64,000 nucleotides of DNA from Desulfobacterales bacterium (GCA_021737275.1 JAIPEE010000019.1:1-64000); one strand, 5' to 3'. Numbered from the stretch's first letter, positions 8,136-17,986 are shown. The notes: generated by a model from the sequence alone, not told the origin. Program-made: numbers and translations.

Positions 8136-8942
8136 TCACTGATCAGCGCAAAACTTTTCTTTGAGGTTTTCAAAATCCGATTCAGAAAATATTTCAGCAA
8201 ACCTTTTTCCGCCGCTGCTGTTCCGTTTATAAAAATCGATACAATATTTTACAATATCAAGAACCTTCTCTTCACTGAAAAGGCCCGGCAGTTCCCTTGC
8301 AAGCCGGGGGTGTCGCCCCAGTTTCCCACCGACCATAACCCGGAAGCCCTTGCTCGTTTCAGCGATTGTTCCAGTTGGGCAGACTTTCATACAATTGCCG
8401 CAGTAAAGGCACTCCACCTTATCAAAAACAGGTTTATCTTCTCCCGGCTTCATTACAAGTGCGCCTTCTTTACAGGCCTCAACACATGCTTCACACAATG
8501 TACATTCTTCGATTGTGAAGTTTGGCACACTTGCACCAATAATTCCGATATCTTTAATTTGAGGCTGGGAGCAGCCATTGGGACAATCTGCAAATGTTAC
8601 CCTGAACTCATGATGATATTTGATGCCATCTTTCACATTTTTTTTGATATGTTCCAACAAACCCGATGCCTCTAAAACTTTTTCAACCTTTTTCATCAGG
8701 CCGTCGGCAGAGCATGCCCTATGAGGGCAACCGGCGTTTCCAAAACAGGTATCCACCTGGAAACCCTTTACGTCTTTAGACATTTTTGAAAGAAATCGCT
8801 GCTGGGTTAACCTGACTTCATCTATAGTAATAGCATTCTTACCGTCAACCGTTGCCTCTTTTTCAACACGCTTACGGACTCGTTTTCTCACAAAAAAGGG
8901 TATTTTCTTTATTGCTGCCTGAGCTTCTTCTGTCCACTCCAT
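8136..8942 (-). CDS. Siroheme/Fe-S reductase-like protein with PCP_red and ferredoxin domains
   Basis: A 268-residue cytoplasmic protein. Residues about 1-45 form a PCP_red domain (WTEEAQAAIKKIPFFVRKRVRKRVE). It is followed by a nitrite/sulfite reductase-like half-domain with CFGNAGCPHRAC and CPNGCSQPQ cysteines, into which a 2x[4Fe-4S] ferredoxin segment is set (CTLCEACVEACKEGAL and CLYCGNCMKVCPTGTI). The layout resembles AsrC/DsrA-like single-chain proteins common in sulfate reducers. A real siroheme reductase would use two such half-repeats, so this short form may be an electron-transfer or assembly protein. It stands alone, divergent from the Fe-S protein at 9270, with a 327-bp shared upstream region. 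Confidence 0.75.
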   Translation of the reverse strand: MEWTEEAQAAIKKIPFFVRKRVRKRVEKEATVDGKNAITIDEVRLTQQRFLSKMSKDVKGFQVDTCFGNAGCPHRACSADGLMKKVEKVLEASGLLEHIKKNVKDGIKYHHEFRVTFADCPNGCSQPQIKDIGIIGASVPNFTIEECTLCEACVEACKEGALVMKPGEDKPVFDKVECLYCGNCMKVCPTGTIAETSKGFRVMVGGKLGRHPRLARELPGLFSEEKVLDIVKYCIDFYKRNSSGGKRFAEIFSESDFENLKEKFCADQ

Positions 8943-9269
8943 CTGTTATCACCCCCGGTTTTAGCCCGTCAGAAACTATTTAAGTTTTTACTGATTTTTT
9001 CTGTTTCAAAACCAATAATAAATATAAGTTAACACTTAAAATAAACACTGGAAATCAGACTGCAAGATATGTATACCTGAAAACCTTTATCGTAATCGTA
9101 AAAATATTAATCTCCAATTTTAAAAAACCGATTAGGACTACGAATGATCTAACAGACTTTTAGCTTTTTTAACAACGACCTCTTCAATAATAGTCCTATC
9201 GTTAAATCAGGTTCTTAGGAAATGGATTCTTTATTTGAGATTTATATTTTTTTTATATAAGGTTGCACA
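8943..9269. other. Divergent promoter region with a spaced inverted repeat
   Basis: 327 bp between two divergent Fe-S protein genes. CGATTAGGACTA (9129-9140) and TAGTCCTATCG (9191-9201) are complementary apart from one bulged base, about 50 bp apart, and could be a two-part operator or the stem of a leader RNA for the gene at 9270. No gene seen. Confidence 0.35.
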
Positions 9270-10583
9270 ATGCAGAAGATGAAACAGATAGCGGAAATGA
9301 TGAAGGATCTGGAAACACAGCTTGATGTCTGCACACGCTGCGGTATGTGCCAGGCTGTATGCCCACTCTTTATCCAGACCAGCCGTGAAGCTGATGTTGC
9401 CCGGGGGAAACTGGCGTTACTGGACGGACTCGCCCGGGAGATGTTTTCAAATCCCAAAGGGGTCAATGAGCGAATTAACAGATGCCTACTTTGCGGCTCC
9501 TGTGCGGCGCATTGTCCAAGAGGCGTCAATGCGCTTGAAATATTCATAAAGGCAAGATCCATACTGACCGAAGTGGTGGGTCTTTCAACCGGCAAGAAAA
9601 TGGTTCTACGCAGTATGCTGGCTAACCCTAAATTTTTTGACCGTATGATGAGTATGGGTGCAAAAATGCAGGGTCTCTTCAGCAAACCGGCCAATGAATT
9701 ACTTGGCACATCATGCGGACGGATCATGTCTCCTTTGATTGCAGACAGGCATATCTTACCCCTTGCGGCCAAACCATTTCATAAAATTGCACCACAGGAG
9801 CCTGAACCTGATTCTGAAGGTAATATCACCGTTACATTTTTTGTCGGCTGCCTGATCGATAAAATCTTTCCACGAATTGCAAGTACAGCCATCGATATCT
9901 TTCGACATCATGATATTGGCTTTTATATTCCTGATTCACAAGGTTGCTGTGGCATACCGGCTCTGTCGGCAGGAGATACCGCCACCTTTGAAAGGCTTGT
10001 CACCTATAACGTCGAAAAAATTATGGCTCAATCCTTTGACTACCTGGTAACCGCCTGTGCAACATGCACCTCCACCATAAAAAAATTATGGCCGGCCATG
10101 TCAACACATATGGACGACGAATTAAAAAATAATATAACCGATATTGCTGACAGAACGTTGGATATTTCTCAGTTTCTCGTTGGAAAAGGCTATATAACTG
10201 AAAACAATATAACGCCCGGCAAAACGGCACAGACGATCACCTATCATGATCCATGCCATTTAAAAAAATCCCTGGATGTCTCATCTGAACCCAGAACAGT
10301 TATCAAGAATAACGCTGAGTATCGGCTCGAAGAGATGAAAGATGCAGATCGATGCTGCGGCCTGGGCGGCAGTTTCAGCATTGACCATTATGACCTCTCT
10401 TCAGAAATCGGTATGAAAAAACGGAAAAATATCATATCAACAGGATGCAGCACAGTAGCCACTTCCTGCCCGGCCTGCATGATGCAGCTGTCTGATATGC
10501 TTTCAAAATCTGATGATCCGGTTGTGGTCAGGCATGCTTTGGAAATTTATGCAGAGGGACTTTTTAAGAAAACCGCTGAATAA
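9270..10583 (+). CDS. GlcF/HdrD-type iron-sulfur protein with two CCG domains
   Basis: A 437-residue (Fe-S)-binding protein. Two [4Fe-4S] motifs lie near the N-terminus, CTRCGMCQAVCP and CLLCGSCAAHCPRG, followed by two CCG cysteine-rich domains, the first with GCCGIP and ACATCTST, the second with DPCHLKKSLD and CCGLGGSF. This is the layout of glycolate/lactate oxidase Fe-S subunits and HdrD-like electron carriers. The usual FAD-linked partner gene is not adjacent, so the partner must be elsewhere or differ. The start MQKMKQIAEMM is supported weakly (AAGGTTGCACA upstream). Its stop codon lies inside a strong terminator hairpin. Confidence 0.82.
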   Translation: MQKMKQIAEMMKDLETQLDVCTRCGMCQAVCPLFIQTSREADVARGKLALLDGLAREMFSNPKGVNERINRCLLCGSCAAHCPRGVNALEIFIKARSILTEVVGLSTGKKMVLRSMLANPKFFDRMMSMGAKMQGLFSKPANELLGTSCGRIMSPLIADRHILPLAAKPFHKIAPQEPEPDSEGNITVTFFVGCLIDKIFPRIASTAIDIFRHHDIGFYIPDSQGCCGIPALSAGDTATFERLVTYNVEKIMAQSFDYLVTACATCTSTIKKLWPAMSTHMDDELKNNITDIADRTLDISQFLVGKGYITENNITPGKTAQTITYHDPCHLKKSLDVSSEPRTVIKNNAEYRLEEMKDADRCCGLGGSFSIDHYDLSSEIGMKKRKNIISTGCSTVATSCPACMMQLSDMLSKSDDPVVVRHALEIYAEGLFKKTAE

Positions 10584-10599
10584 GCTATTCAGCGGTTTT
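10569..10599. terminator. Bidirectional terminator overlapping the stop codon
   Basis: A perfect 14-bp inverted repeat with 3-nt loop: AAAACCGCTGAATA (10569-10582), AGC, TATTCAGCGGTTTT (10586-10599). The stop TAA (10581-10583) of the upstream gene lies in the stem and loop. The A/T ends allow termination from both sides, serving the convergent outer-membrane gene as well. Confidence 0.85.
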
Positions 10600-10606
10600 C
10601 ATCAGA

Positions 10607-11368
10607 TCAGAAGCTGACGGTGACAGCCGCATAAGGCCCTGAAATATCAAAATCAACCAGCACATCATCTTCGTCAAAATCAACTATAATTGTCCGGTAA
10701 CCGGCATGAATATCCAGAAACGGAAAAGGTGTCAGAGAAAGCTCCAGCATTCCGTCATATGCGGAATCGCCACTGTAGGAAATACCGGTTAAAAGAGCTC
10801 TTGCTTCCAGAAAATCTTTAAGGATCCCGATATGAAGGTTTGCACCGACCATCGGCAGCGGCAGTGTAAAATCTTCCTGTTCGGAAATTGTGGAGGAGAC
10901 AACAGATGCCGAACCGTCAAAAATGGTAACACGGCCAACAAGGCCCAGTGAAAAACCGGCCAACCAGTTTTCAAGATCAATAAGGTCATATCGGTACATA
11001 AAATCATATGAATCAAATGAAAGTTCTGAAACAATATCATCATTTGCACTATATGTCCGGCCCTTAAAATTGATACTCCTTGTCAGGGTATTATCGCCAT
11101 CAAATTCAAGAGAATAATAAGTAAAGCTTAAATGATGGTTGCCCAGACCTGCAAATGCTTCAAGCATGGGGAAGTTATCATCATCCATCCCGAGATCATC
11201 TTCAATGTCAAGCATGGTACCGGTAATGCCGGCTTCATCAACCCTCAGGCTGCCATCCAGTGATGGGAACCAGTAGTAGCCGCGAACACCCAATTCAGCA
11301 GCAGAAGCAGGCAGCGCCAGCCCAATTATAAAAGTAACACAAGTAATAAGTAAAAGTAATTTCTTCAA
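10607..11368 (-). CDS. Small outer-membrane beta-barrel protein
   Basis: A 253-residue exported protein of unknown function. Signal peptide at residues 1-23 (KKLLLLITCVTFIIGLALPASA). The mature chain alternates polar and hydrophobic residues in about ten amphipathic strands (for example YYWFPSL, HHLSFTYYSLEF, SYDFMYRYDL, PFPFLDIHAGYRTIIV) and ends in the aromatic residue F, the usual BAM sorting signal. The start codon is TTG: AGGAGG stands 6 nt before TTG-AAG-AAA and no ATG fits. It begins 23 bp after the transketolase stop, so the two are probably cotranscribed. Role may be structural; no enzyme motif seen. Confidence 0.7.
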   Translation of the reverse strand: MKKLLLLITCVTFIIGLALPASAAELGVRGYYWFPSLDGSLRVDEAGITGTMLDIEDDLGMDDDNFPMLEAFAGLGNHHLSFTYYSLEFDGDNTLTRSINFKGRTYSANDDIVSELSFDSYDFMYRYDLIDLENWLAGFSLGLVGRVTIFDGSASVVSSTISEQEDFTLPLPMVGANLHIGILKDFLEARALLTGISYSGDSAYDGMLELSLTPFPFLDIHAGYRTIIVDFDEDDVLVDFDISGPYAAVTVSF

Positions 11369-11391
11369 GCCGAACCTCCTTTAAAAAAATA

Positions 11392-13401
11392 TTAGCGGTT
11401 GAGCAGGCCCATTGCCTTTTTAACAATATTATCAGCATTAAATCCATATTTATCCAGAACTGTGCCGCCCGGTGCTGATGCACCGAATGTTGTAATGCCG
11501 ATAATATCACCGCAGGCGCCCACATATTTTTGCCAACCCAGCGGAATACCGGCTTCAACTGCAAGTCGCTTTTTAACCGCAGAGGGAAGTATCTTCTCTT
11601 TATATTCCGAAGATGCCGCTTCAAAAAGCTCCCAGCTTGGCATACTGACAACCCGGGCCTTCACACCCTTTTCAGCCAGTTTTTCCTTTGCAGAAATGGT
11701 AATTCCCATTTCAGACCCGGTGGCAATGAGAATGACATCAGGTGTTCCGGATACATCGGAAACAATATAGGCGCCTTTTGGCAGGCCGGCTGTCATGCCG
11801 CTTTTTTGCTTATTAATGATCGGCAGTTTCTGGCGGCTCAGGATCAGGGCAACCGGGCCATTTTTGACCTGCAGGGCCTGTTTCCATGCTTCTGCTGTTT
11901 CATTGGCATCGGCCGGTCTTATAACGGTAAGGCCCGGAATCATTCTGAGGCTTGTTATATGCTCAATCGGCTGATGGGTTGGTCCGTCTTCACCGACAGC
12001 GACACTGTCATGGGTAAATACGTATATAACCGGCTGTTTCATCAATGAAGCAAGGCGGATTGACGGACGCATATAATCAGCAAATACCAGAAATGTACCA
12101 CCATAAGGTCTTAGGCCCTTGTGAAGCGAGATACCGGACAGGATTGCACCCATAGCATGTTCCCTTACGCCAAAACGGATATTCCGGCCATCATAGTTAT
12201 CTTTCTGAAAATCATGAGATGAATTAATAATGGTTTTGTTTGACGGTGCAAGGTCCGCAGAACCGCCAAAAAGTGTCGGGATTTTATCAGCCAGTGCATT
12301 CAAGACTTTACCTGAAGCCGCGCGGGTTGCGATGGCACTGTCATCTGATGAAAATACCGGGACATCAGCATCCCAGTCTTCGGGCAGGTCGCCGGCCATA
12401 GCCATTGTCCACGATTTAGCCGGATCAGGATTTTGGGCAGCATAATTCTCAAACAGTTTTTGCCACTTTTCTTCAGCAGCCTTTCCATTATCTACACATT
12501 TTCTGTAAACAGCCAGCGCTTCATCAGGGACCAGAAATTGTGCACCTTCAGGCCATCCAAGATTTTTCTTGGTCAGAACGATTTCATCTTCACCAAGCGG
12601 TGCACCGTGAGCATCAGCAGTATCCTGTTTATTCGGACTGCCGTAAGCAATACTGGTTCTCAGTGCAATGAGTGACGGTTTGCCCGTTACTTCCATGGCA
12701 GCCTCAAAGGCTTTTTCAATGGCATCCAGATCATTTCCGTCTTCAACGGCCACCACATGCCAGCCATAAGCTTTAAAGCGAAGCTGAACATCTTCGGTAA
12801 AAGCGATATCCGTTCCGCCCTCAATGGAAATTTTATTATCATCATAAGTTACAATCAGTTTTCCAAGGCCCAGATGGCCGGCCATCGATGCCGCTTCTGA
12901 TGTAATACCTTCCATCAGATCGCCGTCGCCACAGAAAACATATGTATAATGGTCAACAATATCAAAACCCGGTTTATTATATTGAGAGGCAAGGTGCCTT
13001 TCTGCCATCGCCATGCCGACAGCACTGGAAAAACCTTGTCCCAAAGGACCGGTTGTCATCTCTACACCGGCTGTATGGGCATATTCCGGATGTCCGGGTG
13101 TTTTGCTGCCCCATTGCCTGAAATTCTTTATCTCATCCAGTGATAGATCGTATCCGGTAAGGTGAAGCAGGCTATAGAGAAGCATGGAAGCGTGGCCACC
13201 GGAAAGAATAAACCGGTCACGGTCATACCAGTCCGGATTGGAAGGGTTATGATTCAGAATACGGGTCCATAATACATAGGCCGCAGGCGCAAGCCCCATG
13301 GGGGCACCGGGATGTCCCGAATTGGCTGCCTGAATAGCATCCATCGCAAGTGTTCGAATCGTGTTGACGCAAAGTGAATCGACCGACTGTTTTTCAGTCA
13401 T
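11392..13401 (-). CDS. tkt: Transketolase
   Basis: A 669-residue thiamine-diphosphate enzyme that moves two-carbon units between sugar phosphates in the non-oxidative pentose phosphate pathway, producing or using erythrose 4-phosphate. The N-terminal TPP domain shows SGHPGAPMG, the TPP motif [10 protein letters not shown], then the pyrimidine domain with [11 protein letters not shown] and the C-terminal domain ending near GTVLDKYGF. The ORF track extends 28 residues too far; AAAGGAGAAAAATATC directly before ATG at 13401 fixes the start at MTEKQSVDS, and the length then matches the family (about 660). Upstream sequence is promoter-like; the outer-membrane protein gene follows 23 bp downstream. 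Confidence 0.95.
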   Translation of the reverse strand: MTEKQSVDSLCVNTIRTLAMDAIQAANSGHPGAPMGLAPAAYVLWTRILNHNPSNPDWYDRDRFILSGGHASMLLYSLLHLTGYDLSLDEIKNFRQWGSKTPGHPEYAHTAGVEMTTGPLGQGFSSAVGMAMAERHLASQYNKPGFDIVDHYTYVFCGDGDLMEGITSEAASMAGHLGLGKLIVTYDDNKISIEGGTDIAFTEDVQLRFKAYGWHVVAVEDGNDLDAIEKAFEAAMEVTGKPSLIALRTSIAYGSPNKQDTADAHGAPLGEDEIVLTKKNLGWPEGAQFLVPDEALAVYRKCVDNGKAAEEKWQKLFENYAAQNPDPAKSWTMAMAGDLPEDWDADVPVFSSDDSAIATRAASGKVLNALADKIPTLFGGSADLAPSNKTIINSSHDFQKDNYDGRNIRFGVREHAMGAILSGISLHKGLRPYGGTFLVFADYMRPSIRLASLMKQPVIYVFTHDSVAVGEDGPTHQPIEHITSLRMIPGLTVIRPADANETAEAWKQALQVKNGPVALILSRQKLPIINKQKSGMTAGLPKGAYIVSDVSGTPDVILIATGSEMGITISAKEKLAEKGVKARVVSMPSWELFEAASSEYKEKILPSAVKKRLAVEAGIPLGWQKYVGACGDIIGITTFGASAPGGTVLDKYGFNADNIVKKAMGLLNR

Positions 13402-13561
13402 GATATTTTTCTCCTTTAAAAAATCTTTAGCGCCGGATACAATTAATATGGACGCTATAAAAAGTATTTGGAGGGCTTGATACAATGGATTTTAATTATA
13501 ATCAAGAATTTTGACATTTAATACGCTAAAATATTGTAATTGTTAGATTAGTGCCAAAAAC

Positions 13562-14431
13562 CTACAGGCCGCGCAACCATTCCGGCCGGAGGCTCACACG
13601 CCCTGACAGTGCCGCATCTATCAGGTCCAGTGTTTTTTCTCTGTCTTTGGGAAGACGCGCCTTGATGGGCAGATAGTTGGAGGCATGGTTGGCATAAAAC
13701 AGCCCCCGGGAAAGGTTTGTTCCGGCAATCATTTCGCGCAGCTCCCTCAACATACCCTCAGGATCGGGCAGATTGAATTTCCCCGCTTCATAATCATCAT
13801 AAAGCGGCGTTCCCGGCACAAGCATCACACTGAGCGCACCAACATAATCCGGATCAATTGCCGAAAGGACGCCGGCGGTTTCTTTTGCATGAATAGTCGA
13901 TCTTTCAGTTCCTGCGATACCAAGGAGCACTGTCAGCCAGAGTTTCATACCGGCAGCCTTAATTTTTCTGCCCATATCAATCATCTGCTTTGAATCGACA
14001 CCTTTTTTCACATTTGATAAGGTTTCATCATCTCCGGTTTCAAGGCCCATATAAACCATACCAAGACCATGTTGTTTTAATATATCAAGCTCTTCGGACG
14101 TTTTCATTTTAATGCTTTTGGCATTGGCATAAATCCCGACCCGGTTGATCCACGGCAGTTGTTTTTCAATTTCCACAAGAATATTTAAAAGGCGTTTCTG
14201 GGGAATAATCAGCGCATCTCCATCACAGAGAAACAATCGACGGTGGTCTTGATAGTGCTTTGCCGCATAAGCGATATCCGCCATAATCTGTTCGTCAGAT
14301 TTGATGGCAAACCGCTTACGCTTATAAGCCCCGCAGAAGGTACACTTGTTGTGAGAACACCCTACTGTAACCTGAAGCAGGATGCTTTGCGCCTCACTCG
14401 GCGGTCTGATTATATTTCCGTCATAATGCAT
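13562..14431 (-). CDS. Radical SAM protein with CX4CX2C cluster motif
   Basis: A 289-residue radical SAM enzyme. The cluster cysteines are C25, C30 and C33 in TVGCSHNKCTFCGAYKRKRF; the CX4CX2C spacing is that of Elp3-like enzymes rather than the common CX3CX2C. MVYMGLETGDDETL is the usual GxIxGxxE-like SAM-binding region of Elp3/MiaB-fold proteins. No accessory Fe-S or B12 domain is evident. It stands alone, divergent from the beta-CASP gene. Substrate unknown; such stand-alone proteins are frequent in anaerobes. No strong Shine-Dalgarno is visible (GGGAGCATAA precedes ATG, which is acceptable). Confidence 0.8.
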   Translation of the reverse strand: MHYDGNIIRPPSEAQSILLQVTVGCSHNKCTFCGAYKRKRFAIKSDEQIMADIAYAAKHYQDHRRLFLCDGDALIIPQKRLLNILVEIEKQLPWINRVGIYANAKSIKMKTSEELDILKQHGLGMVYMGLETGDDETLSNVKKGVDSKQMIDMGRKIKAAGMKLWLTVLLGIAGTERSTIHAKETAGVLSAIDPDYVGALSVMLVPGTPLYDDYEAGKFNLPDPEGMLRELREMIAGTNLSRGLFYANHASNYLPIKARLPKDREKTLDLIDAALSGRVSLRPEWLRGL

Positions 14432-14660
14432 TTATGCTCCCATATTTTATTTCATCACTTTCGCAGAATCTATCATCAGAATTCAATAAAGTAAATTATG
14501 ACTTTAAAATATTAACACCATTTGAACTTTTCTTAATCATAGGTATGAGCCTATAGCGTCGGTTTTAAAACCGTATTAAAGATACCATACTTGACACTTC
14601 CCCTCTATTTTCATATGTTGCGGAAGGTTTTTTAACACCTCAATTCAAGGAGATTAATCT

Positions 14661-16241
14661 ATGCACGTTACCTTTTACGGCGCTATTCGCGAAGTTACCG
14701 GCTCCATGCACGTTCTATCAACTGAAACCGACAGAATCCTTTTTGACTGCGGTATGTACCAGGGCCGCCGTAAGGAGGCCAATGAAAAAAATAAAAAATT
14801 TCCAATTGAACCCAAAAGCATAACCAACATGGTGCTTTCCCATGCCCATATTGATCATTCAGGACGTATACCCGTGCTGACCAAAAAGAATTTTCCGGGC
14901 AGAATTTTCTGTACCCGTGCTACGGCGGATGCCAGTGAATATCTGTTGCTGGATTCTGCACATATTCAGGAATCTGACGCTGAATACCTGAACTATAAAA
15001 AAGTTCGTCATACCCTTTCTCAGGCCGGCACGACTGTTAATGGAAAGGTAATCAGTAAACGTGATCTTAAAGATATAAAGGGTCTTCTAAAGCGAAACAG
15101 CTACAGACTGAATTCCGATAAAATTAATGAATTCATTGAGGAGTACGATGTTGACGCTGTCCGTCCCCTTTACACTCAGGAAGATGCGGAAGACGCCCTG
15201 ACACAGTTTGACGGTTACCCTTATCAGCATCCTGTTTCCATTGGCAAGAATATGACCTGTACGTTTTATGATGCAGGGCATATTCTAGGATCTGCCATCA
15301 GCATCGTAAAAGTTAAGGAAAACGGCAGGGAATATAAAATCGGTTATACAGGTGATATCGGACGTTTTGACAAACCGATTCTAAAAAATCCGACGCTTAA
15401 TTTTGCCGAAGAAGATCGGGATCTTGATTTCCTTATCATGGAAAGTACTTACGGAAACCGCCTTCATGAACCTACGGCTGATCTGAAGAACAAGCTCCAT
15501 GACGTTGTTGAGGAAACTGTTGCGCGCGGCGGTACGATAATCATACCGTCCTTTGCATACGGCAGGACCCAGGAGCTTGTCTATGTAATGCATGAGCTTT
15601 ATAATGGCAGTGATATACCGAAAATTCCGGTTTATGTAGACAGCCCGCTGGCGACCAAATTGACAAAGGTTTTTGGTGAACACCCGGAAGTATACGATAA
15701 AGAGACACATGAAACATTTCTAAACCATGGATTGAACCCCTTCTCCTTCAAACAGATCAATTTTGTTAGCTCTGTTGAAGAGTCCATGGCGCTAATGCGT
15801 GATGAAAGGCCCAAAGTCGTCATCTCAGCCTCGGGTATGTGTGAGGCCGGGCGCATTCTTCATCACCTGCGTTGCAAAATTCATAATGAAAAGAATACCA
15901 TACTGATAGTAGGGTTTATGGCCCAGCATACCCTTGGCCGCCGGATCCTTGAAGAAGGCCGTGCATATGAAAAAGCCGGCCGGGTAGGCGATGCGCCCAT
16001 CATGAAAATCATGGGTAAGGAATATCCTCTCAAAGCCCATGTTGTAAAACTTGGCGGCTTCAGTGCCCATGCGGACAAAAATGAAATGCTTCATTTCCTT
16101 AAAGATTCAAATCTTAATATCAAGAAGATTGCCATTGTTCATGGTGAAGAGGATCAGTCCCTTTCGTTTGCAGAAACACTAAATACGGAAGGGTTTGACG
16201 CGTTTGTTCCAACAGAAGGAGAAACAATGGAAATTAATTGA
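14661..16241 (+). CDS. Beta-CASP metallo-beta-lactamase-fold ribonuclease (CPSF/YsiA-like)
   Basis: A 526-residue member of the beta-CASP nuclease group. Metal ligands lie in LSHAHIDHSGRIP (HxHxDH), with later histidines in DAGHILGSA and VHGEEDQ; GYTGDIGR supplies the bridging aspartate. The beta-CASP insert includes STYGNRLHE and ASGMCEAGRILHHL, and an RMMBL segment (KLGGFSAHADKNEML) closes the core. Relatives process or degrade RNA. An insertion of about 75 residues near 115-180 (KGLLKRNSYRLNSDK region) makes it longer than the ~450-residue standard. AAGGAGATTAATCT precedes ATG. Its 3' end overlaps tonB tail to tail by 8 bp. Confidence 0.88.
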   Translation: MHVTFYGAIREVTGSMHVLSTETDRILFDCGMYQGRRKEANEKNKKFPIEPKSITNMVLSHAHIDHSGRIPVLTKKNFPGRIFCTRATADASEYLLLDSAHIQESDAEYLNYKKVRHTLSQAGTTVNGKVISKRDLKDIKGLLKRNSYRLNSDKINEFIEEYDVDAVRPLYTQEDAEDALTQFDGYPYQHPVSIGKNMTCTFYDAGHILGSAISIVKVKENGREYKIGYTGDIGRFDKPILKNPTLNFAEEDRDLDFLIMESTYGNRLHEPTADLKNKLHDVVEETVARGGTIIIPSFAYGRTQELVYVMHELYNGSDIPKIPVYVDSPLATKLTKVFGEHPEVYDKETHETFLNHGLNPFSFKQINFVSSVEESMALMRDERPKVVISASGMCEAGRILHHLRCKIHNEKNTILIVGFMAQHTLGRRILEEGRAYEKAGRVGDAPIMKIMGKEYPLKAHVVKLGGFSAHADKNEMLHFLKDSNLNIKKIAIVHGEEDQSLSFAETLNTEGFDAFVPTEGETMEIN

Positions 16242-16950
16242 GTTCAAACCGTATCGGCACATAAACCCGGGTTTCAATCGGGATATTTCCCCGTTGCCCG
16301 GGTTCAAACAGCCACCGCTTGACCGTTTTCAGAGCGGCCTGATCCAAAACACGGTGTCCGCTTGAAGTATGAACTTTCATGTCGGAAGGACGACCCTTAA
16401 CGTCCACCAGAACATCAAGAACAACCACGCCCTGATAGCCTCTTTTTCTGGCCGGCTGAGGATATTCGGGCTTTGGATTACTGATGTAAAGTGGTGTTGC
16501 CTCTTTAATGACTGCCTGTGAGTTAATAACATCAACAGCTTCAACCGGCTCTGAAAAAGATTCCGCTTCAGCCTGAATCTGTGGTTCGGATTGATCCGGT
16601 TTAGCTTCAGGCTCAGAAACCTTTTTATCTTCAACTGCCTCCTGCACCATTACCGGCTCAACAGGTTTTTTTTCAGGCTCCTCTTTTTTTACAGTTTCAT
16701 CAGGCTTTGGGATCTCTATTGGCTCCGGCTTTTTTACCGGTTTTTTCTCAATTTTTTTTTCAATCGGCACCGCCGGTTTTTGAATGACAGCCTGTTTTGG
16801 TTTATCCGGTTTTTTATATACCATGGTAACCGATACCGGTTGGGGGGTGAGCCGGACCGGTTTTATTTTACCGCCCCAGTCCGGGTTCAGTAACAGCAAT
16901 ACAGCATGCAGCAACAGTGCTAAAATAATGGCAGACCCCAGGCGTTTCAT
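16234..16950 (-). CDS. tonB: Energy transducer TonB
   Basis: A 238-residue TonB protein: N-terminal membrane anchor (AIILALLLHAVLLLL, residues 8-22), a proline/lysine/glutamate-rich periplasmic spacer (about 40-150, many EPK/KPV units), and the C-terminal domain from about 155 with RKRGYQGVVVLDVLVD and FEPGQRGNIPIETRVYVP. It carries proton-motive energy from ExbBD to outer-membrane receptors. It is the last gene of the riboswitch-led btuFCD-exbBD-tonB run, 5 bp after exbD, so it is probably dedicated to corrinoid uptake. Convergent overlap of 8 bp with the nuclease gene. Confidence 0.93.
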   Translation of the reverse strand: MKRLGSAIILALLLHAVLLLLNPDWGGKIKPVRLTPQPVSVTMVYKKPDKPKQAVIQKPAVPIEKKIEKKPVKKPEPIEIPKPDETVKKEEPEKKPVEPVMVQEAVEDKKVSEPEAKPDQSEPQIQAEAESFSEPVEAVDVINSQAVIKEATPLYISNPKPEYPQPARKRGYQGVVVLDVLVDVKGRPSDMKVHTSSGHRVLDQAALKTVKRWLFEPGQRGNIPIETRVYVPIRFELN

Positions 16951-16955
16951 TGGTC

Positions 16956-17357
16956 TTATTCGGCCTCTGCCTGCATGGAGATTCTTGAAATACCGGCCTT
17001 TCGGATCTCATCCATAACCTGAAAAAGTGTCTGGTAGGGCAAGTCACGGTCACCGAATAAAAGCACGCCGGGGTCATCGGAGCCCGAGGCTCTTTGCTGT
17101 AAAACGGAAAACAGATCAGAAAGGTCCACCTCTTCCTTTTCCACAAAAATACGTCCACCGGCTTTTACGGAAACAGATAGTTCAAGCCGTTTATCAATTT
17201 TTGCGGTATCAGAAGTCGGAAGTACAACCGTAATGCCCCGGTGAACAGCCATGGACAGCATAGAGTAGATAAAGAAAACAAGCAGCAGAAAAACGATGTC
17301 TATAAGCGGCAGCATCTCAATGCGAACTTTTCTGCCTCTCTTCATATTGACCTTCAT
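16956..17357 (-). CDS. exbD: ExbD/TolR biopolymer transport protein
   Basis: A 133-residue inner-membrane protein with one N-terminal helix containing the essential aspartate (D20 in EMLPLIDIVFLLLVFF) and a periplasmic C-terminal domain with LPYQTLFQVMDEIRKAGI. It forms the proton channel with ExbB and drives TonB. It lies 2 bp after exbB and 5 bp before tonB, in a tight operon with the cobalamin ABC transporter. TolR is the alternative reading, but adjacency to TonB favours ExbD. Confidence 0.92.
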   Translation of the reverse strand: MKVNMKRGRKVRIEMLPLIDIVFLLLVFFIYSMLSMAVHRGITVVLPTSDTAKIDKRLELSVSVKAGGRIFVEKEEVDLSDLFSVLQQRASGSDDPGVLLFGDRDLPYQTLFQVMDEIRKAGISRISMQAEAE

Positions 17358-17359
17358 TT

Positions 17360-17986
17360 TTAAACAGCTCCCTCCCCATTTTCATTGCTGACCAATTTTT
17401 CATATACAATTTCAAGACTGGTTGCATATTTTTCAACAGCAAGGCCGGCAGATTCAACTCGTGAGTTAAAATAGTTAAACGGAAACACACTTAATATGGC
17501 AATGCCCAGCCCGGAAGCTGTTGTAATCAGAGCCTGTGCAATGCCGACAGTAACCGTTTCAGGTTGCTCAATTCCTGATACGCCCAGCATTTCAAAGGAC
17601 ATAATAATGCCGATAACGGTGCCAAAGATACCCAGCAGCGGCGCAACGGTGATCATGGTATCAATGACATTCATATACCGCTGCATTCGCCTGATCTCTT
17701 CGGCTGCAGCGGCCTCCATTGCTTTGGCCATGGAGAACTCCCTGTGAAGGATACCGCTGATCAAAATTTTAACAATATAATCCTGGGATCCTTTGGTTTT
17801 CCGGCGAATTTCTTCCCATGAACCTGAACGACTGAGATCCATTACCTCATCCACCAGTTTTTGGTTCCGCTGCGAACCCAGCCGAACCCAGAACATTATC
17901 CGCTCGATAATAACGGCCACTACAATAATGGAACAGATCAGCAGGGGATACATAACCGGTCCGCCGCTTAAAAATATATTCAACAT
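17360..17986 (-). CDS. exbB: ExbB/TolQ proton channel protein (MotA/TolQ/ExbB family)
   Basis: A 208-residue protein with three predicted membrane helices: about 12-32 (YPLLICSIIVVAVIIERIMF), 105-125 (TMITVAPLLGIFGTVIGIIMSF) and 145-170. The APLLGIFGTVIG segment is the family signature. It forms the pentameric stator-like channel that energises TonB together with ExbD. It follows the ABC ATPase gene after 56 bp in the corrinoid uptake operon. Confidence 0.92.
   Translation of the reverse strand: MLNIFLSGGPVMYPLLICSIIVVAVIIERIMFWVRLGSQRNQKLVDEVMDLSRSGSWEEIRRKTKGSQDYIVKILISGILHREFSMAKAMEAAAAEEIRRMQRYMNVIDTMITVAPLLGIFGTVIGIIMSFEMLGVSGIEQPETVTVGIAQALITTASGLGIAILSVFPFNYFNSRVESAGLAVEKYATSLEIVYEKLVSNENGEGAV

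Noticed and set aside
11530-12048. 172-residue plus-strand ORF opposite transketolase
   Set aside because: A shadow of the tkt reading frame on the other strand; no start signal and no recognisable domain.
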